DNA of 13,761 bases from an uncultured Ruaniaceae bacterium (lineage in GTDB: Bacteria > Actinomycetota > Actinomycetes > Actinomycetales > Beutenbergiaceae), in the NCBI GenBank assembly GCA_938004115.1, contig CALKWS010000018.1, forward strand, positions 1-13,761, given 5' to 3'. Shown piece after piece: positions 1 through 6,902 of the stretch. Under the pieces are notes generated by a model. The model searched no databases, was not told the origin of the DNA, and saw only the letters and a program-made list of their open reading frames with translations. Position numbers and translations under genes: made by a program. The first letter of the stretch is position 1, and each line of letters starts with the position of its first letter.

Positions 1-75
1 GGCGGGTCGTCCGCAGGCGGGTCGTCCCCGGGCGGGTCGTCCCCGGGCGGGTCGTCCGCAGGTGGGTCGTCGGCG
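1..75 (-). repeat. 15-bp in-frame tandem repeat encoding DDPP[A/G]
   Basis: Five consecutive 15-bp units can be read on the plus strand at 1-15, 16-30, 31-45, 46-60 and 61-75. Each begins GGCGGGTCGTC (GGTGGGTCGTC in the last) and ends CGCA, CCCG, CCCG, CGCA and GGCG. On the coding minus strand they encode an acidic, proline-rich pentapeptide DDPP[A/G] directly after the seventh PKD domain. The array may continue past the left edge. Pro/Asp repeats of this kind are common as extended, wall-spanning stalks in Gram-positive surface proteins; that role is inferred here. Confidence 0.9.
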
Positions 76-3000
76 GCGGTCACAGCGCGGGTCACCGCGT
101 GGCTGGCACCGTCATCGTCGGTCACCGTCAACGTCACCTGGTAGGTGCCCGCGGCGGCGTAGGTGTGGCTGGGCTGGGCACCCTCACCATCGGCGCCATC
201 CCCGAAGTCCCAGGCGTAGGTGACGATCTGGCCGTCGGGGTCAGCCGACCCCGATGCGTCGAACGCCACCGCCAACCCTTCGGCGGTGCTGACGAATGCC
301 GCCACGGGCGCCTGGTTCACCGGCAACTGACCCACTCCACCCACGTGCAGGTTGTCGAACGAAGCCACCACTGGGGCGTTCGTCGTCGAACCGGACAGAT
401 AGGTACGAACCCCGATGCCACCGGGTCCTTGGAGTTCCGCGGTGGAGTCGCTGGCGCTGACGTGCCAGTTCTGCGGCTCGGGATCGCCTACCCGCCAGAC
501 CTTGGCACTCAGGGCGGTCGAACCGGCCCCTTCGGCGACCAGACGCAGCCGGAGCGTCTCGCCGGGAGAGTAGACCAGCGGAAGTGTCGTGTCATCGAGG
601 GTCTGTCCGGCTCCCCCGACCGTGGCCGTCAGCACCAACTGGGTGCCGGTCGGCATTGCCCGTGCCACCAGCCGGTAGTCGCTGTCCCCGGTGCGCCGGA
701 TGACGAAGGAGTTGTAGATGCCGCCACCGGTGGGTTCCTTGTCCAACGCGAGATCGATCGTGGCGTCCACGTCCCGTGCCAGAACCCCGTTCATCCAGAT
801 CGCCGGACCCGAGCCGGCGTTGGGTGCCCGCAGGTGGCCCTGCCCGGAACTCACGTTGAACAGGCTCGCCGTGTTGCTGGTCGACCAGGATCCGCCCAGG
901 TCCGCGGTGCCCCAGGCGTTGTTGACGGTCCGGCTGAAGGTGTCGGTTGCGTAGGTCGCCGGGGCCGGCGACCCCTCGATCCGCACCTCCCGGGTGATCG
1001 AATGGTCGGCGCCGGCGTCGTCGACGACGGTCAGCATCACCTCGTAGGTCCCGGCTGCGGCGTACGTATGGGTGGCGGTACTACCGGAGGCGGTCTGTCC
1101 GTCACCGAAGTACCAGGTGTAACTGGTGATCGAGCCGTCCGGATCGGTCGAGGAGGTCCCGTCGAGGGACACGGTCAGCCCGTCGACTGCCGCGGTGAAC
1201 GCAGCTGTGGGCGGCTCGTTCTCAGCTGGCGGGTCGTGCACCGTGACCTGTTGGGTATCGGTGTCCTGGGCACCGGCATCGTCGGTGACGGTCAACCGCA
1301 CCTCGTAGGAGCCGGCTTCGGCATAGGTATGCACGTGGGTCGTCCCGGTCGTCGTCTCGCCGTCTCCGAGGCTCCACTCGTAGGCCACGATCGAGCCATC
1401 AGGGTCGCTCGAGGCAGACGCGTCCAAGGTCACGGTGAGGCCGGATGCCGAGGCGGTGAACGAAGCCTGGGGTGCCTGGTTGACGGGCGGTGCCGTGACC
1501 GTCACGTCCTCGGCATAGGTGTCCTGTGCGCCGTCGTCGTCGGTCACCGTCAGGGTCACCTGGTAGGTACCGGCGGCCGCGTAGGTGTGCTGGGCGGTGA
1601 CGCCGGTGGCGGTGTGTCCGTCGCCGAAGGTCCAGGTCCACGACTCGATCGAGCCGTCGGAGTCGGTCGACCCGGAGCCGTCCACCGTCACCGTCAGGTC
1701 CTCGGTGAGGGCATCGAAGGAGGCGGTGGGCGGCACGTTGACAGGGGGTTCGACCACGGTCACCGCCCGGGTCGCGGTATCGGAGTCACCGTCGTCGTCG
1801 GTCACCGTCAACGTGATGGTGTACTCCCCGGCCGTTGCGTACGTGTGGTGCTCCTGCAGGCCCGAGGCAGCGGTGCCGTCACCGAAGTCCCAGTTGTACG
1901 CCACGATCTCGCCGTCCTCGTCCTCGGCGTCCGAGGCATCGACGGCGACCATCAGATCGGTGACGACGACGGTGAAGTCGGCGTTCGGAGGCACGTTCGG
2001 CGGAGGCTCGGTGACCGTCACGTCCTGCGTCACCCGGGCGGTCGCACCGTCGTCGTCGGTGACCGTCAACGTCACCTCGTAGGTGCCCCCGGTCGCGTAT
2101 TCGTGTACGGGATTGACACCGGAGCCGAACTCACCGTCCCCGTAGTCCCACTCGTAGGACACGATCGTGCCGTCGGGGTCGCTGGAGGCGGAGGCGTCGA
2201 ACGAGGCCTGCAGGTGAGTGACCGACGCCTCGAACGCCGGCTCGGGTGCGGCGTTGGCAACGACCGTGACCTGACGGCTCAGGGCATCGGTGGCTCCGTC
2301 GTCGTCGGTCACGGTCAGGGTGACCTCGTAGGCGCCCGATTCCGCATAGGTGTGGCTGGGGTTCACCCCGGATCCGGTGTTGTCGTCTCCGAAGTCCCAC
2401 GAGTACGCGGTGATCGTCCCGTCGGGGTCGGTGGACGCGCTCGCATCGAAGGTGACCTGCAGGTGGTCGGCTACGTGGTCGAACGCGGCGACGGGTGCCG
2501 CGTTGGGCACGTTGCCGCTGCCCAGGGTGTAGTGGTGCACCACGTCCTCCTGTGTCAGCGCCCTGGAGTACACCGCGACTTCGTCGATCGTGCCGTTGAA
2601 GAAGTTGCTCGAGGCACCGGACCAGATCCGGTCCCCACCGACCCGCCAGTACCCGGTGAAGCCTTCCGCGCGGGTGTTCGGGTTGGAGTCGACCAGTTCG
2701 CCATCGACGTACAGCCGCATGCCGTCCGGGGAGAGCGTCGAGACCACGTGGTGCCACTCACCGTCGTTGTACGACTTGGGGGACGTGACGCGAGTTTCGG
2801 CCCCCGGGTAGACCCCGAAGGTGATCTGCCCGGTATCGAGCATGAAGGTATGCCGGTCGTACTGGCTGGACAGGGTGGTGCGCTGGTTACCGAACCCGAT
2901 GATCTTGCCGCCGCTGGTGCTGGTGGTCCTGAACCATGCCTCGGTGCTAAACACCTGCGGGTCGGTGAAACTATTGGTCGAGGCCACGTAGCCGGTGCTG

Positions 3001-5543
3001 CCGTTGAAGGCAACTGCGGAGTTGCTGGTGCCCAGGACGGCGCCCGGCTGCCCCTTGCTGTGACCACCGTGGTAGGTCCCGTTGTTGTTCATCCAGCCCG
3101 AGTCCGCCGCGGTGGATCCCGACGTCTCACCGAGCCGCCAGTACAGGTCGGGTTCCTGGTCGAACACCGCGGCTCCGTAGTCGTCCTCCGGTGGGGCGGG
3201 CAGGGTGGAGGTGCGGCCCGAGGCGGTGTAGTGGTCGTTGACCTGGGTCGCGCTGAGTGCGTAGTCGTAGATCGACATGTGCGCGATCCACCCGTTGAAG
3301 TTCGCCGAGCCCGCGCTGGGCCAGCCGCTCTGGCTGTCCCCACCGAGGCGCCAGTTGCCGATGTACCCCTCGGGGTTGGTGATGTCATGGCGTTGCGCCA
3401 CCAGCGCACCGTTGACGTACAGCCGGGCCGTGGACCCGGACAGCGTGGCGACCGCTTGGGTCCACTGATTGTTGTTGTGCTGGCTCTGGCTACTGAGGAC
3501 CTTCGCCCCGTCGGAACGGATCCCGAAGTGCACCCGGCCGCTGTTGGTGAGATAGATCTGCCGGTCCCGGTGGCCGGAGTTGCCGACCTGCAGGTCACCG
3601 AAGCCGAGCAGCCGGCCGCTGCTGCTGCCCGTGCGGAACCAGACCTCGGCGGAGAACTCCGTGGGGGCCGCGGAGGTGCCGAAGGCGTGGATCCGGCCAC
3701 TGTTGGTGCCGTTGACACGGACCGCCGGATCGCCACTGATCGGACTGTTCTCGACGTTGAAGGTCACGCCGTTGCCGGGCACTCCGTGGTACCCGCCGGC
3801 ATGGTCGGTGATGGTGCTCGATCCCAGTGGGTCGTTCAGTGGCCAGTAGATGGTCGGCTCGTCGGCGAGGACGGTTTTGCCGTAGTCGTGGCGCTCCACC
3901 GTGGTCGGGACCGTGATCTCGCGGGAGGATCCCCACACCCGGTTGCCGGTGGAGTCATCGATGGTGATCTGGTAGCGGTACGTCTGTCCGGGTGTGAGGC
4001 CGGTGTCGACGTGTGCCAGGCCCGGGGTGTGCCACCAGTTGGAGGCGGCGTCGAAACTCGCCACCACACCACCCGGGGTGCGGCGCACCTCGTAGCGCAG
4101 GTCGCGGTCGTCCATATCCCAGCCGGCGGTCCAACTGACCTTGACCGCGCCCGGGGCGACCGGCAGCAGATCGGGGATGAGCTGCCCGTGGTGTACCGAG
4201 GGGCCCCGGTTGCCGGGGGCGATCGGAGCCACGGCGAACCGCACCAGGCCCTGCTGCGCCGTGCCGTTCACCCGGGGGAACTCACCGCCGAGTACCACGT
4301 AGGTGTCGTTGCCTTCCACGGACCAAGAGGCCTGGTACATCCCGGTGAACGACCCGATCGAGGTGGTCGGCAGCCAGTGCAGGATGGAGGGACTGGGGTG
4401 CCCGTCCCAGTTCGCGTACCCGTGCACCTCCCGGATATTGGTTCCGGTCGCCTCGTGGGTCCAAGCCATGTTGTGCTGGAATCGCCATGGGTTGTATTGC
4501 GGGAACCCGAGCGAGGTGTTGCCGCAGTAGTGTGCGTGCCCGGCGGCATAGAGGGCATGGGTGCCGGGGTACACGTCGTAGGTGTCACCGTGGCAGTCGG
4601 CCACCCAGATCAGGTCCCCGGTCTCCACGTCAAGCCGCCATGGACCTTCCTGGTTTCCCCCGGGCCCGAAGTGCCACCCGGAGCCATAGACCGTGCCGTT
4701 GGCGACCTCGACACTGTCGATCGCAGAGTCCGGTCCGGCGTTGGAGATCAGCACCGGCCAGGGCACGACCGTGCCGTCCACGGCATCGATCTTCGCCAGC
4801 CCGCGCGCCGGGGCACCGTTGATGGTTTCGAAGTGTCCACCGGCGATGATGTAGCGGCCGTCCTCGGTGACATCGAGGGCGTGCACGGGCCGGTTGGCGG
4901 TGGGTGCCCAGCCGAGCAACGCGCCGTCGCTGGGTCTGAAGGCCGCGAGGTTCTGCCGCGCCTGTCCGCCCACGCTCGCGAATGACCCCCCGACGTACAC
5001 CGCGTCCGCCGTGACCGTAATGCCACGCACACTCGAGGTGATGTTGGGACGGAACGAGGAGATCAGGGCCCCAGTGGCGGTGTCGAAAGCCGCGATCCGG
5101 TTCCGTGGCTGACCGTTCACCTGGGTGAAACTGCCGCCGATGTAGATCCGGCTGCCGTCCGGGGAGGCGGTGACCTCGCGTACCTGCCCGTTCACCGTCG
5201 GGTTCCAGGACGTCATCACCCCGGTGCTGAGGTTGTAGGACATCACGTTCGAGCGCGGGCTCTGATTGGTCCCCGGCGAGGCACCGGCAGGGCGGGCGTG
5301 GGTGAAGTCCCCGCCCACAAACACGGTGTTCCCCACGATCTCCTGGTCCCAGGCGACCCCATTGATCTGGGCGGTGGGTAGCGCGTCAGCGGTCACGACC
5401 TCATCGGGCCGGGGCAGCAGCGGGCTCACCGCCGCCTCGGCCGGCTCCGCGCCGCCGATGGTCAGCAACCCGCCGCCCAGGACTAAGGCCAGGGCCGTCA
5501 GCAACGCCGTCCGGCGGTGGCGCGGAACCTTCGTAGTGAACAT
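1..5543 (-). CDS. Giant secreted multidomain surface protein (propeller, FN3, LamG, PKD), 3' end outside window
   Basis: At least 1847 codons are open, with no stop before the window edge. The ATG at 5543 has a GAGGAG Shine-Dalgarno 5 nt upstream that overlaps the preceding gene's TGA. Residues 1-37 form a signal peptide: KVPRHRR, a hydrophobic core, then PAEA before AVS. About 50-445 is a beta-propeller-like domain with repeated GG-x-F motifs ending at F80, F139, F188, F238 and F422. FN3 spans about 455-546, and LamG-like domains about 553-770 and 787-1008. Six PKD domains occupy about 1013-1523 with WDFGDG and TLTVTDDDGA signatures. A jelly-roll-like domain starting DTFSR follows (about 1524-1738), then a seventh PKD (to about 1823) and a DDPP linker. 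I found only two cysteines after the signal peptide (317, 340). The protein is probably an exported adhesin or glycan-binding scaffold; I see no catalytic signature. The anchoring mode is unknown because the C-terminus is missing. Confidence 0.93.
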   Translation of the reverse strand, partial: MFTTKVPRHRRTALLTALALVLGGGLLTIGGAEPAEAAVSPLLPRPDEVVTADALPTAQINGVAWDQEIVGNTVFVGGDFTHARPAGASPGTNQSPRSNVMSYNLSTGVMTSWNPTVNGQVREVTASPDGSRIYIGGSFTQVNGQPRNRIAAFDTATGALISSFRPNITSSVRGITVTADAVYVGGSFASVGGQARQNLAAFRPSDGALLGWAPTANRPVHALDVTEDGRYIIAGGHFETINGAPARGLAKIDAVDGTVVPWPVLISNAGPDSAIDSVEVANGTVYGSGWHFGPGGNQEGPWRLDVETGDLIWVADCHGDTYDVYPGTHALYAAGHAHYCGNTSLGFPQYNPWRFQHNMAWTHEATGTNIREVHGYANWDGHPSPSILHWLPTTSIGSFTGMYQASWSVEGNDTYVVLGGEFPRVNGTAQQGLVRFAVAPIAPGNRGPSVHHGQLIPDLLPVAPGAVKVSWTAGWDMDDRDLRYEVRRTPGGVVASFDAASNWWHTPGLAHVDTGLTPGQTYRYQITIDDSTGNRVWGSSREITVPTTVERHDYGKTVLADEPTIYWPLNDPLGSSTITDHAGGYHGVPGNGVTFNVENSPISGDPAVRVNGTNSGRIHAFGTSAAPTEFSAEVWFRTGSSSGRLLGFGDLQVGNSGHRDRQIYLTNSGRVHFGIRSDGAKVLSSQSQHNNNQWTQAVATLSGSTARLYVNGALVAQRHDITNPEGYIGNWRLGGDSQSGWPSAGSANFNGWIAHMSIYDYALSATQVNDHYTASGRTSTLPAPPEDDYGAAVFDQEPDLYWRLGETSGSTAADSGWMNNNGTYHGGHSKGQPGAVLGTSNSAVAFNGSTGYVASTNSFTDPQVFSTEAWFRTTSTSGGKIIGFGNQRTTLSSQYDRHTFMLDTGQITFGVYPGAETRVTSPKSYNDGEWHHVVSTLSPDGMRLYVDGELVDSNPNTRAEGFTGYWRVGGDRIWSGASSNFFNGTIDEVAVYSRALTQEDVVHHYTLGSGNVPNAAPVAAFDHVADHLQVTFDASASTDPDGTITAYSWDFGDDNTGSGVNPSHTYAESGAYEVTLTVTDDDGATDALSRQVTVVANAAPEPAFEASVTHLQASFDASASSDPDGTIVSYEWDYGDGEFGSGVNPVHEYATGGTYEVTLTVTDDDGATARVTQDVTVTEPPPNVPPNADFTVVVTDLMVAVDASDAEDEDGEIVAYNWDFGDGTAASGLQEHHTYATAGEYTITLTVTDDDGDSDTATRAVTVVEPPVNVPPTASFDALTEDLTVTVDGSGSTDSDGSIESWTWTFGDGHTATGVTAQHTYAAAGTYQVTLTVTDDDGAQDTYAEDVTVTAPPVNQAPQASFTASASGLTVTLDASASSDPDGSIVAYEWSLGDGETTTGTTHVHTYAEAGSYEVRLTVTDDAGAQDTDTQQVTVHDPPAENEPPTAAFTAAVDGLTVSLDGTSSTDPDGSITSYTWYFGDGQTASGSTATHTYAAAGTYEVMLTVVDDAGADHSITREVRIEGSPAPATYATDTFSRTVNNAWGTADLGGSWSTSNTASLFNVSSGQGHLRAPNAGSGPAIWMNGVLARDVDATIDLALDKEPTGGGIYNSFVIRRTGDSDYRLVARAMPTGTQLVLTATVGGAGQTLDDTTLPLVYSPGETLRLRLVAEGAGSTALSAKVWRVGDPEPQNWHVSASDSTAELQGPGGIGVRTYLSGSTTNAPVVASFDNLHVGGVGQLPVNQAPVAAFVSTAEGLAVAFDASGSADPDGQIVTYAWDFGDGADGEGAQPSHTYAAAGTYQVTLTVTDDDGASHAVTRAVTAADDPPADDPPGDDPPGDDPPADDP
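975..2505 (-). repeat. Block of six tandem PKD-domain repeats within the giant protein
   Basis: Six units of about 250-260 bp follow one another, each encoding an 80-85 residue Ig-like PKD domain. Each unit has an SxDPDGxI strand, a W-x-FGDG turn and a TYAxAGxYxVTLTVTDDDGA end. The turns lie near 2390, 2140, 1880, 1620, 1365 and 1105. A seventh unit (turn near 200) is separated from them by the jelly-roll domain. Two units deviate: the first has FGDD and the fifth SLGDG. The segments encoding the last two strands are also similar in DNA: 109-168 and 1531-1590 are close to 88% identical by eye. That suggests duplication or gene conversion. Confidence 0.88.
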
Positions 5544-5552
5544 CGGTGCTCC

Positions 5553-6320
5553 TCAGAAGGCATCGCCGCCGAACACGGCGACGGCCGCGTCCGGTGCGGG
5601 GTTGATCGTGACGGTGAAGGGTCCAACCGCACCCTGCGGCAATCCGAAGACGTACGTCGCCTCGGCTTTGCTCCCGGGTGCCAGGGGGCCGAAGAAGGGG
5701 TCCGCCGGTGGTCCGGACATCGGGGTGAGCGGCAAGCCTGCAGCATCCTCGGCGTTGACGGTGACCAGCGCCAGATCCAGGTCCGCATCTGATTCATTGC
5801 GTATCACCGCGGTGACGATGATCCCGGGGCCGCTGATCTCTCCTGCCGTGCGGGCCTCGACCTCCGCGCGGTTGAGGGCCACCACCTCAACCCTGGCGAT
5901 GTCGTCGACCTGGGTCGCCGTTTGCACGTCGACCGCGGGCAGGTAGTCCTGTTCGGGCACGGCGACCTCGGTGTAGATGTCGCCCCCTCCGGGGGCGGGC
6001 TGGGCAGTGGCCGGTCCGCCCGGTGTGGCTGAGGGGTCGGTTCCGGGATCATCTGAGCCCGAACCGGAATCGCCCGAGCCTGAACCGGTGGGGCTCGGAT
6101 CCGGTGCGGGGTCTGCCCCGTCCCGGTCGGGGTCCTGCGGTCCTGTGGGTGCACCTGAGGCCGGGTCGTCGGTCGCCGGGGACCTACTGGGGTCCGGTTC
6201 TGCGGTCTGTCCGCACCCGGTGATCATTGCCAGGGCGATCAGCACCGCGAGCATCGCCCGCCGTGCAGACCCGGGTACCCGAGCACCCGGACCGGCGGTG
6301 TCCTTCTGCGCGTGGACCAT
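5553..6320 (-). CDS. Putative lipoprotein with proline/serine/glycine-rich stalk
   Basis: The 255-residue product starts at an ATG with an AGGGGAG Shine-Dalgarno 7 nt upstream. Residues 19-35 carry a basic n-region (SARRAM) and a hydrophobic stretch ending in the lipobox ITGC, so Cys36 should be lipid-modified and the protein held on the outer face of the membrane. About 37-112 is a low-complexity stalk rich in D, P, S, G and T. About 115-255 looks like one beta-rich domain, with alternating hydrophobic strands such as GIIVTAVIRN and KAEATYVFGL. It resembles the Ig-like or DUF4352-type domains of small actinobacterial lipoproteins, but I cannot assign a family. It lies 12 nt after the cytidylyltransferase and 9 nt before the giant surface protein, which suggests a role in assembling or anchoring that protein. 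No catalytic residues are recognisable. Confidence 0.9.
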   Translation of the reverse strand: MVHAQKDTAGPGARVPGSARRAMLAVLIALAMITGCGQTAEPDPSRSPATDDPASGAPTGPQDPDRDGADPAPDPSPTGSGSGDSGSGSDDPGTDPSATPGGPATAQPAPGGGDIYTEVAVPEQDYLPAVDVQTATQVDDIARVEVVALNRAEVEARTAGEISGPGIIVTAVIRNESDADLDLALVTVNAEDAAGLPLTPMSGPPADPFFGPLAPGSKAEATYVFGLPQGAVGPFTVTINPAPDAAVAVFGGDAF

Positions 6321-6332
6321 GGTGGCGCTCCC

Positions 6333-6764
6333 CTACTCCGGGCCGGCAGCGTTGGCAGCGTGGATGAACTGCCGCAGAGACGTGGAGGAGGTGCGCGTGG
6401 TGTACGGGAAGTAGACCACCCGGGCGCCGACTTCGGCCATCTCCTGTTCCAGCAGCAACCCCTTGATCGTGCCCTGCCAGTCATCGCCCTTGAAGATCAC
6501 GTCGAAGCGGTTCTGGCGCCAGGCCAGGCGCTTGTCCTGGTCGTGATCGGGCACCGCGAGGTCGACCAGGCGCAGAGCGCTGACGATGTCGAGGCGCTCA
6601 TCGAACGGGATCACCGGTGCACGGCCCTTCATCGCCATCAACGACTCATCCGTGGCCACGCCGGCGATGAGGTAGTCGCACCGTTCCCGTGCCGCTCGTA
6701 AGACGTTGAGGTGCCCGATATGGAACAGGTCGAACCCTCCCGGCACGTAGCCGACTGTGGTCAT
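6333..6764 (-). CDS. Cytidylyltransferase-like nucleotidyltransferase (TagD / glycerol-3-phosphate cytidylyltransferase type)
   Basis: The 143-residue protein is close to the usual length of single-domain TagD-type enzymes (about 130). The nucleotide-binding signature is GGFDLFHIGHLNVL at 9-22, with HIGH at 15-18. KGDDW at 92-96 matches the GDDW of TagD, and RTSSTSL at 124-130 corresponds to its RTEGIST loop. The family transfers CMP (sometimes AMP) from the nucleoside triphosphate to a small phosphorylated alcohol or sugar. CDP-glycerol for teichoic-type polymers is one possible product, and the substrate cannot be decided here. I chose the ATG at 6764 because the conserved fold begins at residue 3. 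A GGAAGG lies about 11 nt upstream, a long spacing. An in-frame TTG at 6812 would add 16 poorly conserved residues. It is the first gene of a tight three-gene unit with the lipoprotein and the giant surface protein. Confidence 0.92.
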   Translation of the reverse strand: MTTVGYVPGGFDLFHIGHLNVLRAARERCDYLIAGVATDESLMAMKGRAPVIPFDERLDIVSALRLVDLAVPDHDQDKRLAWRQNRFDVIFKGDDWQGTIKGLLLEQEMAEVGARVVYFPYTTRTSSTSLRQFIHAANAAGPE

Positions 6765-6814
6765 CTTCGTGGGTGTCCTTCCCGTTCCGGGACGCGTGGA
6801 TCGTGCTGACAAGC

Positions 6815-6853
6815 GGAGGTACGCCCCCGTCGGGGGTCCGAGGGCGCACCTCC
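6815..6853 (-). terminator. 12-bp stem-loop between the sugar transferase and cytidylyltransferase genes
   Basis: In the minus-strand transcript GGAGGUGCGCCC (6853-6842) pairs with GGGCGUACCUCC (6826-6815) over 12 continuous pairs, one of them G-U. The loop has 15 nt. The G-U pair would be a mismatch in the plus-strand RNA, so the structure favours the minus strand. An overlapping alternative stem, CCCCC-GTC-GGGGG, lies at 6824-6836. There is no clear U tract, only GCUUGUC. It could be an intrinsic terminator of the GC-rich type or an RNA-processing or attenuation element. It sits inside the 138-nt gap of this otherwise compact cluster. Confidence 0.5.
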
Positions 6854-6902
6854 TCCAGCCGGCGCGAGCGCACGGTGGTCCAGGGAGTGCTGGGGTGGCC
6901 GG

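Noticed and set aside
975..2505. Regularly spaced DNA repeats considered as CRISPR or an integron-like array
   Set aside because: The roughly 255-bp period corresponds to PKD protein domains in a continuous frame; there are no short identical repeats with unique spacers.
99..4985. 1628-codon plus-strand open frame
   Set aside because: It is the codon-register mirror of the giant minus-strand gene. Its translation shows no domain pattern, while the minus strand reads as signal peptide, LamG and PKD domains. Absence of TTA, CTA and TCA on the sense strand explains the openness.
6055..6088. Direct repeat GAGCCYGAACCGG in the lipoprotein gene
   Set aside because: It encodes the low-complexity Gly/Ser stalk in frame and is explained by amino-acid composition.
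6765..6812. TTG at 6812 as start of the cytidylyltransferase
   Set aside because: It adds 16 residues not expected in the family, and no purine-rich ribosome site precedes it. The ATG at 6764 begins directly at the conserved fold.
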